From positions 1 through 34,078 of the forward strand of contig NZ_PKUB01000043.1 of the NCBI RefSeq assembly GCF_002868845.1: a stretch of 34,078 nucleotides of DNA, given 5' to 3'. A program made the translations under genes and the position numbers. Positions 1 through 8,317 of the stretch are shown one piece after another. The notes under the pieces were generated by a model. It ran no database searches and had not been told where the DNA came from. It saw nothing but the letters and a program-made list of their open reading frames with translations. Within the stretch, counting starts at the first letter, position 1; each line of letters opens with the position of its first letter. The DNA is from Desulfuromonas sp. (GTDB lineage Bacteria > Desulfobacterota > Desulfuromonadia > Desulfuromonadales > BM501).

Positions 1-2006
1 CTGCGAAAGAGCAGGGCGAGAAGAGCCGTCACCACCAGGCAGGCCAGGACGATGAAACGCAGAAAGTCGCGGCCGACCGCGGTCCCCACCGCGTCGCCGA
101 AGCGGCTCTGGGAGACGAGGCGCACCCCCTCGGGAAGCTGCCCTCCCCCGGCGAACCGGGCGGTCAGCTCGGGGTCGTCCGGGACGAGGGTGAGGAGCCG
201 CACAACCCCTTCCCCCTCCAGAAGCATGGCGTCGAGCAGCTCGCCGAGCCCGGCGGCGCGCAGGTCTCCGGGGGTCACCGGCGGTGGCGCCTCCTCCAAT
301 GCGGCGAAGAAGGGGTCGAAAGCCCGCGGCGAAAAGCCCAGCGGCGCCCCCGCCCTGTCGAGCCCGGCCCGCAGCGGCTCGCGCCTCCCGCTCCAGAAAT
401 CGACCCAGCCCCGGCGGTTGGCCTCCTGGGTGGCCTCCGACGGCAGCAGCGGGGCGAGGCTGACGATGCGCGCGTCGGGAAAATCCCGGAGCAGCCCGGC
501 GAAGAGCCGGTCGTTGACCTGCAGGGCCCCCTCCAGATCGTTCCCCTCGGCGAAGAGCATGGCCTGGCCGCGCAGATCGCCCCAGGCGTTGCGCAGCCCG
601 TCCTCGGCGGCGCGCAGGTCGGCGGGAACCGAGCCGAGGCTGCGCAGGCTGCCGTCGAAATGGAGCCGGGTCCCCTGCCAGGCGCCCAGGGCCAGCAGAA
701 CCACCCAGACGGCGACGATGGCCCGGCGCCCTCGCCGTCCAGGGGACGGAAGACGCAGGGTGCGGCGGACGCCCTCCTCCCCGGCGCTGCCGACCAGATG
801 GGGCAGGGCGAAGAGGGAGAGAAGGAGCGCCGCGGCGATCCCCGCCAGGGAGAAGACCGCCAGCTGGCGCTGCCCGGGCAGGTCGGATAAAAGCAGCACG
901 GCGAAGGCCCCGAGAGTGGTCAGGCCCCCGAAGAGCAGCGGCCGGCTGACCCGCTCCAGCACCGCGGCCCGGTCGGGGCCCCCGTGGCGCAGGGCGAAAT
1001 AGACGTGCAGGGCGAAGTCGACGGTGATCCCGAGGAGCACCGCCCCGAAGCCGATGGTGACCCCCGAGACCGCCGGGTAGACCAGGGCGGTCGCCATGGC
1101 GGCCAGGCCTAGCACCGAGACCGGCACGGCGAAGACGAAGAGCGCCCGCCAGCTTCGCAGGAAGAGGAGGAAGAGGGCGGCGATGGAGAGGCCGGAAACC
1201 CCCAGCACCAGCGCCAGGTCCCCCTGGATCGCCTCGGCGTTGGCCACGGTGTAGCGGTGGCCGCTGATCAGCTCGGCCCGCACCCCGCCGGGAAGGGCCT
1301 TCTCCGCCAGTTCCTCGAAACGGTCGAGGAGCTGGCGGCTCGTTCCGAAGTCGGTGATCGGCACCGGGGTTTCGGCCACGACGAGGGCGTTGTCCCCGTC
1401 CGCGCTCAGGAAGCTCCCCCCCTCCAGGCGCGCCTTCTCCACCGGGTTCAGAAAGCGCAGCTTCTCGAGAGCGAGGGTCCGGGTCTCCAGGGGGTCGCGC
1501 CGCAGCAGTTTCTTGACCAGCATCCCCTCCGGGGAGAGGAGCCGGGCGTAGCCTCTCTGCAGGCCGCCCTCCAGGGCCTCCGGGTCCAGCCGCCCCTCGA
1601 GAGCGGCGAGATCCTGCGCCGTGGCCAGGTTGGGCAGCGCCTCCGTCAGCCAGGGAAGGAGCCCGCTCTGCCGCGCCGCTGCCGGGCCGCTCGCCGCGGC
1701 GCTGAAGTAGGGCGGGCCCATGGCGGCGGCGAGACGGTCGGCCCCCGCCAGCAGGGCCTCCCGGTCGCCTCCGGAGCTCAGGTTGACCAGCACCTTGCGC
1801 GCGAAGGGAGCCTTTTGAAGCAGCCGGAAATCGGCGGCCACATCGCTGCCCCGGTCGGGCAGGAGCGCCTCGACGTCCTCCCGCACCTCGACCGTGGAGA
1901 GACCGACGAAGCCGAGCAGGACCGTCGCCAGGCAGACCCCGAGCAGCGCCGGCCGGCGGCGGCTCCAGCGGCGGTAGGCGGCTGAGATCAGCGTCCCGAC
2001 AGGCAT
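1..2006 (-). CDS. MMPL/RND-family exporter of the polyene operon (3' part cut by window edge)
   Basis: The reading frame opens at an ATG (complement of 2004-2006) four bases after the LolA stop, with a GAGG ribosome site, and stays open to base 1, giving 668 residues without a stop. Residues about 17-36 form one membrane helix. A large periplasmic-type domain follows, then a cluster of hydrophobic helices at about 250-370, a second soluble domain, and a further helix at about 649-668. This is the duplicated topology of MMPL/RND exporters (COG4258), which are usually near 770-800 residues, so roughly the last 100-130 are missing. In aryl polyene clusters such exporters are paired with a LolA-like protein and are thought to move the lipid-linked pigment outwards. 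That role is inferred from context here. It is the last operon gene visible, and more cluster genes may lie to the left. Confidence 0.88.
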   Translation of the reverse strand, partial: MPVGTLISAAYRRWSRRRPALLGVCLATVLLGFVGLSTVEVREDVEALLPDRGSDVAADFRLLQKAPFARKVLVNLSSGGDREALLAGADRLAAAMGPPYFSAAASGPAAARQSGLLPWLTEALPNLATAQDLAALEGRLDPEALEGGLQRGYARLLSPEGMLVKKLLRRDPLETRTLALEKLRFLNPVEKARLEGGSFLSADGDNALVVAETPVPITDFGTSRQLLDRFEELAEKALPGGVRAELISGHRYTVANAEAIQGDLALVLGVSGLSIAALFLLFLRSWRALFVFAVPVSVLGLAAMATALVYPAVSGVTIGFGAVLLGITVDFALHVYFALRHGGPDRAAVLERVSRPLLFGGLTTLGAFAVLLLSDLPGQRQLAVFSLAGIAAALLLSLFALPHLVGSAGEEGVRRTLRLPSPGRRGRRAIVAVWVVLLALGAWQGTRLHFDGSLRSLGSVPADLRAAEDGLRNAWGDLRGQAMLFAEGNDLEGALQVNDRLFAGLLRDFPDARIVSLAPLLPSEATQEANRRGWVDFWSGRREPLRAGLDRAGAPLGFSPRAFDPFFAALEEAPPPVTPGDLRAAGLGELLDAMLLEGEGVVRLLTLVPDDPELTARFAGGGQLPEGVRLVSQSRFGDAVGTAVGRDFLRFIVLACLVVTALLALLFR

Positions 2007-2010
2007 CGCC

Positions 2011-2637
2011 TCAGAACAGCCCGGCGGGCAGCGGTCCGTTGACCACCGCCTCGACGAAACGGATGCGGGTGACGTCCCCGTCCCCGGCGAAAAACTCCAC
2101 GCTCTGCACGTGGCGGCGGTCGGCGGCGAAGACGATCCGCAGGTGGTCGACGTAGTCCCGCGCCCCGGTCGCCAGGGGGGTCAGTTCGAGGGTCACCGGA
2201 GCCTCGGCGAGCAGGGCGATGCGATAGCGCTCGGCAAGCCAGGCCAGGTCGACCCGGGCCCAGGCGAGGAGCTGCTCGGCGACGAGGCGCATTCCCGGCT
2301 CCCGGGAGACGGCGAACTCCTCGGCGTCCCCGGCGCGCTCGTGCCAGCGACGGCCCTTCCCCCCCTCCAGGGCGAAACCGGAGGCGACCGGCTCGGTCAC
2401 CTCCCAGCGCAGGCGGTCGGGCCGCTGGAAGTAGAAGCGCCCGCGGGAGGTCAGGACCTCGGCGAAGATCTCAAGGCGCTTCTCCTGGACGAAGTCGGCG
2501 GCCAGGGTCTCGACCCCGGCGGCGGCCTGCTCCAGGCCCGCAAGGACCCGCTCCAGCCCGGGAGCGTCCTGGGGCGGCGGCGCGGCCCAGGCGGGGCCGG
2601 CCAGCAGCAGGATCAGGACAAGGAGGACCCCCTTCAT
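2011..2637 (-). CDS. LolA-like outer-membrane lipoprotein carrier protein
   Basis: This is a 208-residue protein. It starts with a signal peptide (MKGVLLVLILLLAGPAWA, then APPP), so it is periplasmic. The mature part has the LolA pattern: an early FVQEKRLEIF segment, then SRGRFYFQRPDRLRWEV, a late VTLELTPL strand and a C-terminal beta-rich region. LolA shuttles lipoproteins across the periplasm. The LolA paralogues in aryl polyene clusters (ApeG type) are believed to do the same for the lipid-bound polyene. The ATG was chosen because it gives the signal peptide and overlaps the upstream hotdog gene by ATGA. A longer in-frame extension upstream is only a shadow of that gene. The exporter follows after four bases. 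Assignment to the family is firm, and the substrate is inferred. Confidence 0.87.
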   Translation of the reverse strand: MKGVLLVLILLLAGPAWAAPPPQDAPGLERVLAGLEQAAAGVETLAADFVQEKRLEIFAEVLTSRGRFYFQRPDRLRWEVTEPVASGFALEGGKGRRWHERAGDAEEFAVSREPGMRLVAEQLLAWARVDLAWLAERYRIALLAEAPVTLELTPLATGARDYVDHLRIVFAADRRHVQSVEFFAGDGDVTRIRFVEAVVNGPLPAGLF

Positions 2638-3092
2638 GCCCCCTCCCCCGTCGACAGCGCCCGCTTCGGGACCCAGATCTTGATGCTCCCGGAGGCGACG
2701 GTTTCGCCGCCGCTCAGCACCTCCCCCTCGGCGACGGTGAAGCCTTCCAGGGTGGCGACGGTGCGCACGGCGATCCGCAACGCCTCGCCGGCGCGCACGG
2801 GGCGGAGGAACTCGGCCTTCTTGATCCCCACCAGGAAGCCCTCCCGGACCTCGAGCCCGGCGAGCCGGTCGGCGTGGCCCTTGACCACGCCGAAGGCCTG
2901 GGCCAGCAACTCGGCCAGGGCCACCGGCTCGAGGCAGCCGGAGTCGTCTAGCAGCAGGCCGCCCTCGGCGACGGTCGTTTCGACGGTCCCCGCCAGGTCG
3001 GCGTAGTCGGAAAGGGTCTCCACCAGGAGCATCGGCGCCCGGTGGGGAAGGAACTCTTCGGCCGGCAGGGAAAGGGCGTCGGACCCGCTCAT
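2634..3092 (-). CDS. ApeP-like hotdog-fold 3-hydroxyacyl-ACP dehydratase
   Basis: A 152-residue hotdog-fold protein carrying the FabZ-family start LPHRAPMLLVE (residues 15-25) and a helix ALAELLAQAFG (58-68), where Glu61 sits at the place of the catalytic acid of FabZ. The GHFP motif that carries the catalytic His in FabA/FabZ is absent and is replaced by a LLLDDSGCLEP segment. This matches the COG4706/ApeP group of polyene clusters, which also lacks GHFP. The expected job is dehydration of 3-hydroxyacyl-ACP to the enoyl-ACP so that double bonds stay conjugated. It overlaps both neighbours by four bases (ATGA). Which residue replaces the missing His is not clear from the sequence. Confidence 0.82.
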   Translation of the reverse strand: MSGSDALSLPAEEFLPHRAPMLLVETLSDYADLAGTVETTVAEGGLLLDDSGCLEPVALAELLAQAFGVVKGHADRLAGLEVREGFLVGIKKAEFLRPVRAGEALRIAVRTVATLEGFTVAEGEVLSGGETVASGSIKIWVPKRALSTGEGA

Positions 3093-4696
3093 GGCGTCCC
3101 CCCTTCTTCACCGGCCCAGTACGCCGAGAGGTCGTCGAAGATCTGGCTCGAGAAGAGGAGCTTGCGGAACTTCACCAGTTCCTCGTGGAAAATCCCCTTG
3201 TTGTCGTAGAGGGTGAACTCCTTCGCCAGGAGTCCGTAGATGCGCCCGGTGCCCCGCCCGAGGGTGTCGGCGTTGCGGAAGGAGAGAGCCTGAAGGACGG
3301 CGAGGACCTCGAGGGTGACGACGTGCTTGGCGTTGCTCACCGACTTGAAGGCCTTGCGGGCGGCCACCGTCCCCATGCTCACCACGTCCTGGTTGGAGGC
3401 GTTGCAGGAGATGGAGTTGGTGCTCACCGGACCGGCGAGCTGACGGTTCTCGGCGGTCGTCGATGTGGCCAGGTACTGCGCCCCCATGAAGCCCATGGTC
3501 AGGCCGAGAGTGCCGGGAATCAGGAACTCGGGAAGCCCCTCGTTGAGGTTTTTGTCGAGGTACTTGTTGATGCGCCGCTCGGAGAGGTTGCAGAGGGTCG
3601 CCAGCGCCATGCACAGGGAGTCCATGACGAAGCCGATGCTCTGGCCGTGGAAGTTGCCTCCGTGGATGACCTTGCGCTTCTCCGGGATGATGATCGGGTT
3701 GTCGTTGCTGGAGTTGGCCTCGGTCTCCACCGTCCGGGTCGCCGCTTCGATCGCCTCGGCGATCGGGGCGAGGACCTGGGGCGTGCAGCGCACCGAGTAG
3801 ACGTCCTGCACGTTGATGCTCGTCTCGAAAACCGGGCCGTCGCTCTGCTGGCCGCGAATCAGCTCGTGCATGTCCCGGCGCAGGGTGATGTTTCCCGATC
3901 CGGCGTAGAGCCGGCGGATCGTCTCTGCGACCTCGAGCTGGCCGGGATGGGGCTTGACCCGGTGAAGGTCCTCGTCGAAGGCGTCGTCGATGCCGCCGAA
4001 GATCTCCAGGGAGAAGGCGCCGGTCACGCAGGAGAGGCGCAGCAGCTTCTTGGCCCCGAACAGGGCGAAGGCGGCAAGGGCGGTCATGGCGCTGGTGCCG
4101 TTCATGAGGGCGATCCCCTCCTTGAAGGAGAGGCGCATCGGCGCCAGGCCGAGTTCGGCGTAGACCTGCGCCGCCGGGCGCAGGGCCCCGCGGTGGTAGA
4201 CGTCCCCCTCGCCGATGATCGCCAGCGCCATATGGGCGAGGTGGATGAGGTCGCCGGAGGCGCCGACCGAGCCGCACTCGGGAATGTAGGGGGCGATGCG
4301 CCGGTTGATCATCCCGGCCATGAACTCCAGGAGCTCGACCCGCACCCCGCTGTAGCCCTTGACGAGGGTGTTGAGGCGCACCGCGAGGACGCCGAGCGCG
4401 ATGTAATCCTTGAGCGGCTCGCCGAGGCCGGCGGCGTGGCTGCGGATCAGGTTGACCTGGAGCGCCTCGATCTCGCCGTCGTCGATGATCTTGTTGCACA
4501 TCGGCCCGAAGGAGGTGTTGACCCCGTAGATGACCCGCCGCGCCGCCACCTCCTCCTCGAGGAAGAGGCGGCTCGCCCGGCAGCGCTCGATAGCGGCCGG
4601 ATCGAGGCCGACCCGCAGGTCGCCGACGCCGATGGCGACGATCTCCTCCACCGTCAGGTCGGCGCCGTTGAGCATCTTGGTGGGACGTTCGGTCAT
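3089..4696 (-). CDS. MIO-type aromatic amino acid ammonia-lyase (HAL/TAL/PAL family)
   Basis: This 535-residue protein has the family's autocatalytic MIO cofactor triad Ala146-Ser147-Gly148 inside GSVGASGDL, a catalytic Tyr58 in YGVNTSFG, and the conserved C-terminal FHGQS and NSSNDNP stretches. The family eliminates ammonia from His, Phe or Tyr. The selectivity loop reads LIRSHAAG, with Ser86-His87 at the switch position. In the classical families this pair goes with histidine ammonia-lyase, while Tyr- and Phe-specific enzymes have His-Leu and Phe-Leu. However, no urocanase or other hut gene is near, and the gene overlaps a ligase gene on one side and a dehydratase gene on the other by four bases. 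A role in making an aryl acrylate starter for the polyene is therefore the better inference. The exact substrate cannot be settled from sequence. Confidence 0.9.
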   Translation of the reverse strand: MTERPTKMLNGADLTVEEIVAIGVGDLRVGLDPAAIERCRASRLFLEEEVAARRVIYGVNTSFGPMCNKIIDDGEIEALQVNLIRSHAAGLGEPLKDYIALGVLAVRLNTLVKGYSGVRVELLEFMAGMINRRIAPYIPECGSVGASGDLIHLAHMALAIIGEGDVYHRGALRPAAQVYAELGLAPMRLSFKEGIALMNGTSAMTALAAFALFGAKKLLRLSCVTGAFSLEIFGGIDDAFDEDLHRVKPHPGQLEVAETIRRLYAGSGNITLRRDMHELIRGQQSDGPVFETSINVQDVYSVRCTPQVLAPIAEAIEAATRTVETEANSSNDNPIIIPEKRKVIHGGNFHGQSIGFVMDSLCMALATLCNLSERRINKYLDKNLNEGLPEFLIPGTLGLTMGFMGAQYLATSTTAENRQLAGPVSTNSISCNASNQDVVSMGTVAARKAFKSVSNAKHVVTLEVLAVLQALSFRNADTLGRGTGRIYGLLAKEFTLYDNKGIFHEELVKFRKLLFSSQIFDDLSAYWAGEEGGTP

Positions 4697-6042
4697 CGGG
4701 TGTCCTTCCTGGCGGCGGGCGTCTCCGGAGGCCGGCCGCTCTTTGTGCGATAGTCGAAAAATGTGACGGGCTTGCGCTTGCCCTCCTGCAGGGTCCGGGT
4801 CCGCACCTCATCCGGAGAGACCAAAACCACCTCCGGCTTGACCCGGATGCGGGCGGCGATGCGCCCGGCGACGGCGGCGGGGTCGAGGTCGGGGTCGTCG
4901 GTGCCGACCACGACCCGGATGCGGTCGGAGAGTTCGAAGGGGTCGTAGGCCTCGATGTAGTAGCCGCGCACCGTCTCAAGCTCCTGCAGGGCGCTCGCGA
5001 TGGCCGGGGGATAAACGGTGGTGCCGCGCACCTTGAGCATCTGGCTCTTGCGCCCCAGGATCGGCCCGAGGCGGGCCTCGTTGCGCCCGCAGGGGCAGGG
5101 GCCGGGATGGAGCGCGGCGATGTCCCCGGTGCGAAAGAGCAGCAGCGGCATCCCGGTCACGCCGAGGGGGGTGGCCACAACCTCCCCGCTCGCCCCCGGC
5201 GGCAGGGGCCGGCCCGCCCCGTCGACGACCTCCACCACCACCAGGTCGGGGTGGGTGTGCCCACCGCGCCCCTCGGCGCAGTCGGCGAAGGTGGTCGCCA
5301 TCTCGGTGCTGGCGTAGGTGCCGAAAACATTCCCGCCCCACCCGTCCCGAAGGCGCTCCCCCAGGGCCGACAGGGAGAGGTCGGGGCGGCGAACCGGCTC
5401 GCCGATGCAGACCAACCGCTCCACCCCCGCCCGGCGCGGGTCATCCCCCTCGGCCCGCAAGACCTCGGCGAGGGCGAGCATCAAGGTCGGCACCCCGACC
5501 ACGGCGGTCGGCCGGAACCGACGCACCAGCTGGGCCAGGACCGGCAAACTGCTCGAGCCGCCGCGGATGGCGGTAGCGCCGAGCCGGTTGAGCCCGGTGA
5601 AGTAAGCCAGCCCGGCCATGAAGCAGCGGTCGATGGCGGCGGCGATAAGGACCCGATCTCCGGGGCCGATGCCGGCCGCCCGAAAAGAGAGTTCCTCGTT
5701 GTAGCCGACCCGCTCCAGGTCCGACCGGGTCTGGGCCATGGCCACCGGCGCCCCGGTCGTCCCCGAGCTCAGGCACAGGTCGAGGACCTCCGCGTCGGGA
5801 ACGCAGAGAAACGCCCGGTTGTGCTCCTCGAGGTCGGCCTTGGTCGTCAGGGGGAGCCTGGAGAGGTCGGCGGCCCCCCGAACCGCGCCGGGGTCGATCC
5901 CGAGGGCGGCGAAACGCTCCCGGTAGAAGGGCGAGCGCTCCGCCAGGTAGCACAGGTGGCGGCGCAGGAGCATGTACTGCACCTCCCGGATCGCCTCGGG
6001 GGAGCGAAAAGCCAGATCGGAATATGTGGCCACGGAACTCAT
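4693..6042 (-). CDS. PaaK-like AMP-dependent acyl/aryl-CoA (or ACP) ligase
   Basis: A 449-residue adenylate-forming enzyme resembling phenylacetate-CoA ligase. It shows the phosphate-binding SSGTTG at residues 92-97, a GTYASTEMATT motif, the FRTGD segment with a PCPCGRN turn, and GRKSQMLKVRGTTVYP before the small C-terminal domain, all in the family order. Such enzymes activate an aromatic acid with ATP and pass it to CoA or a carrier protein. Next to an ammonia-lyase and an ACP, it probably activates the aryl acrylate starter. The ATG at 6042 overlaps the acyltransferase stop by ATGA, and the stop overlaps the lyase start the same way. A much longer open frame runs upstream but only shadows the acyltransferase gene. 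Confidence 0.87.
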   Translation of the reverse strand: MSSVATYSDLAFRSPEAIREVQYMLLRRHLCYLAERSPFYRERFAALGIDPGAVRGAADLSRLPLTTKADLEEHNRAFLCVPDAEVLDLCLSSGTTGAPVAMAQTRSDLERVGYNEELSFRAAGIGPGDRVLIAAAIDRCFMAGLAYFTGLNRLGATAIRGGSSSLPVLAQLVRRFRPTAVVGVPTLMLALAEVLRAEGDDPRRAGVERLVCIGEPVRRPDLSLSALGERLRDGWGGNVFGTYASTEMATTFADCAEGRGGHTHPDLVVVEVVDGAGRPLPPGASGEVVATPLGVTGMPLLLFRTGDIAALHPGPCPCGRNEARLGPILGRKSQMLKVRGTTVYPPAIASALQELETVRGYYIEAYDPFELSDRIRVVVGTDDPDLDPAAVAGRIAARIRVKPEVVLVSPDEVRTRTLQEGKRKPVTFFDYRTKSGRPPETPAARKDTR

Positions 6043-6827
6043 CGGCTGCCTGTCATCCCCCGCATCGCGCGCAACTCCTTCTCCATCGCCGCCTTGACCG
6101 CCTTGCGCATCGCCGACGGCCCGGCCGGCCCCTCGAAGCCGGCGGGGTCGACCGGCGCCAGAGCCTTGAGGCGCACCCGGGCGGGCTGCAGCCAGAGGCG
6201 CCCCGGGGGGAGGAGCTCGCCGGTGCCGGAGAGGCAGAGGGGGACGACCGGCACCCCCTCCTCCACCGCCAGGCGGAAGGCGCCGGTGTAGAAACGCTGC
6301 AGCTCGCCGTCCCGGCTGCGGTGCCCCTCGGGAAAGAAGAGGAGGAAGCCGCTGCGGGCGAAGACCTCCCGGGCGTCGGCGCCGACCCCCTCCCAGCCGG
6401 CCCGCTCCACGTTCAGGTACCCGGCCAGGCGCATGAAGAGGGTGTACCAGAGCATCTTGAAGGGCCAGGCGCGCACCGCGAAGGTTACGTCGGAGAAGGG
6501 GAGCAGGCCCATGCAGTAGGTGTCGAAGAACGACAGGTGGTTGACCACCAGCACCGCCGGGGTGCGAATCCCGCCCCCCTCGAACCCCTGCCGCGAAAAG
6601 CGCACGAAAGGGGCCATGATGACCAGCCAGCCGCGGCCGTAAATCCAGATGCAGAGACGCACGATGCGCCCCGTCTCCCACCCGGCAAACACCTTGAAGA
6701 GCGCCAGCAGGGGGAGGAAGATAACGAAGCCAAGGAGGGTCCAGAGGACCAGGAGGGGGTAGACGGTCAGGTTCATCAGCACGGCCGCCGGGCGAAAGCG
6801 CCCCCCCCGCGGCTCAGCGGCGGACAA
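6039..6827 (-). CDS. PlsC-like lysophospholipid/lipid acyltransferase
   Basis: A 262-residue membrane-associated acyltransferase. It has hydrophobic N-terminal segments (about 18-45 and 56-72), the catalytic HX4D motif His97-Asp102 in NHLSFFD, and the FPEG motif at 165-168, the hallmarks of the PlsC/LPLAT family. In aryl polyene clusters an acyltransferase of this sort is thought to transfer the finished polyene from the ACP onto a glycerolipid or other membrane anchor. A TTG start at 6827 is preferred: it lies three bases after the ACP stop and behind a GCAGGGG ribosome site. The next ATG (residue 18) has no ribosome site. The 3' end overlaps the ligase gene by four bases. Confidence 0.85.
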   Translation of the reverse strand: MSAAEPRGGRFRPAAVLMNLTVYPLLVLWTLLGFVIFLPLLALFKVFAGWETGRIVRLCIWIYGRGWLVIMAPFVRFSRQGFEGGGIRTPAVLVVNHLSFFDTYCMGLLPFSDVTFAVRAWPFKMLWYTLFMRLAGYLNVERAGWEGVGADAREVFARSGFLLFFPEGHRSRDGELQRFYTGAFRLAVEEGVPVVPLCLSGTGELLPPGRLWLQPARVRLKALAPVDPAGFEGPAGPSAMRKAVKAAMEKELRAMRGMTGSR

Positions 6828-6830
6828 TCA

Positions 6831-7085
6831 CTACCCCTGCCCGGCGAGCTTGCCGGCGACGAATGCGTTGATGTCGCCGAGGGTGCGGATGTTGCGGATC
6901 GCCTCCTCCTCGCGAATTTTGAACCCGAAGGCCCCCTCGAGGACGATCACCATGTCGACGATGTCCAGGCTGTCGAGGCCCAGGTCGTCGAAGATGGTCG
7001 CCTCGGGCGTCATCTCCTCCGGGTCGAGCTCGAACTCCTCGGCGAGGGAAGTGTTGACGAGATTGATGATCTCCTGCTCGGTCAT
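6831..7085 (-). CDS. Acyl carrier protein of the polyene operon
   Basis: An 84-residue acidic helical protein with the phosphopantetheine attachment motif DLGLDSLD, Ser39 being the modified residue. Length and acidity fit a discrete type II acyl carrier protein. It would hold the growing polyene between the ketosynthases, ketoreductase and dehydratase encoded by the same operon. The ATG overlaps the upstream ketosynthase stop by ATGA (7082-7085). Only this one carrier protein is visible, whereas many aryl polyene clusters have two, and a second could be beyond the left edge. A housekeeping fatty acid ACP is less likely because no fabD/fabH/fabF cluster is present. Confidence 0.92.
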   Translation of the reverse strand: MTEQEIINLVNTSLAEEFELDPEEMTPEATIFDDLGLDSLDIVDMVIVLEGAFGFKIREEEAIRNIRTLGDINAFVAGKLAGQG

Positions 7086-8317
7086 GCTGCGTATCTCCTT
7101 ACGATAATCGTAGAATTCACCCCGCCGAGGGCGAAGTTGTTTTTGACGGCCACCTCGAGGGGGGCCTCCACCGGCCCGCCCTGCAGGTGGTTCACCACTG
7201 CGCAGGCCGGGTCGATCCGCTCGAGGTTGCGGGTCGGCACCAGCACCCCCCGCCGAAGCATTTCCACCGTCGCGGTCAGCTCCAACGCGCCGCTGGCGGC
7301 CATGGTGTGCCCCATGTGCCCCTTGAGACTGCTCACCGGGACCCGTTCGCCGAAGAGGGCGGCGATCGCCTCGCTCTCGGCCACGTCCCCCTGGACGGTG
7401 GCGGTGGCATGGGCGTTGAGATAGTCCACCTCGGCCGGTTCCAGGCCGGCGTCCTCCAGGGCGAGGCTCATGCAGCGCTCCATCGCCTGGCGGTTGGGGT
7501 TGGCGATGCTCTCAGGGTCGGCCACGGTGGCGAAGCCGACGACCTCGGCGAGGATCGGGGCGCCCCGCCTCCGGGCCGTCTCCAGCTCTTCGAGGAGCAG
7601 GACCCCGCCGCCCTCGGCGCAGACGACACCGTCCCGGTCCCGGTCGAAGGGGCGCGGAGTCCCCTCGGGGCGGTCGTTGTAGCCGGTGGTACCGGCGTTG
7701 AAGACGTCGAAGGTCGCCGCGGTCAGGGGGTGGAACTCGTCGGCCCCGCCGCACAGCATCCGCTCCTGCCTGCCGAAGGCGATCATCTCGTAGCCGTAGC
7801 CGACCGCCTGGCAGCCGGTGGAGCAGGCCGCCGAGGGGGCGAGCAGGCGGCCGGTGATCCCCAGGGCCTGGGCGACGTTGGCGGCGCAGGAGTGATTCAT
7901 GATCTGGAAAAAGATCGTCGACTTCATCCGCTCCAGGCTGCGGTCGCGGAAGTAGTCGGCGAAAAACGCCTCGTTGGTGACGGTGCTGCCGACGGTGGCC
8001 CCGATCGCCACCCCGGTCCGCCCGTCGCCCCGCTCTTCGGCGCCCAGGCCGGCCTGGGCGAGGGCCTCCTCGCTGGCCAGGGTCGCGAAGACGCTCATCG
8101 GCGACATGGAGCGGCGGAAACGGCGCTCGATCCGTCGCGGGTCGACCCCCGCGGCCCGGGCTCCGACCCGGGTGCGCAGGCCTCCGACCCCCTCCAGTTC
8201 GGGAAGGACGCGCACCGCGCTGCGCCCGGCCAGCAGTCCCTCCATGAGGGGTTCCACGCCGCAGCCGAAAGGGGAGATCGCCCCCTGGCCGGTGATCACC
8301 ACCCGCCTCAGGCGCAT
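7082..8317 (-). CDS. Beta-ketoacyl-ACP synthase (FabF/FabB-like), polyene ketosynthase 1
   Basis: A 411-residue thiolase-fold condensing enzyme with a complete active site: Cys165 in SAACSTGCQ, His303 in NAHATATVQGD, and Lys332/His337 in LKGHMGHTMAASG. It catalyses decarboxylative condensation of malonyl-ACP with the acyl chain. The ATG at 8317 gives the usual MRLRRVVITGQG start and overlaps the oxidoreductase stop by ten bases (ATGCGCCTGA). A longer open frame upstream shadows that gene and was not used. The ACP gene follows with a four-base overlap. Because all catalytic residues are present, it looks like an active chain-extending synthase rather than a chain-length factor. Confidence 0.92.
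   Translation of the reverse strand: MRLRRVVITGQGAISPFGCGVEPLMEGLLAGRSAVRVLPELEGVGGLRTRVGARAAGVDPRRIERRFRRSMSPMSVFATLASEEALAQAGLGAEERGDGRTGVAIGATVGSTVTNEAFFADYFRDRSLERMKSTIFFQIMNHSCAANVAQALGITGRLLAPSAACSTGCQAVGYGYEMIAFGRQERMLCGGADEFHPLTAATFDVFNAGTTGYNDRPEGTPRPFDRDRDGVVCAEGGGVLLLEELETARRRGAPILAEVVGFATVADPESIANPNRQAMERCMSLALEDAGLEPAEVDYLNAHATATVQGDVAESEAIAALFGERVPVSSLKGHMGHTMAASGALELTATVEMLRRGVLVPTRNLERIDPACAVVNHLQGGPVEAPLEVAVKNNFALGGVNSTIIVRRYAA

Noticed and set aside
3185-4753. Long plus-strand open frame opposite the ammonia-lyase gene
   Set aside because: The minus strand encodes a complete lyase with its MIO motif; the antisense product has no recognisable features.
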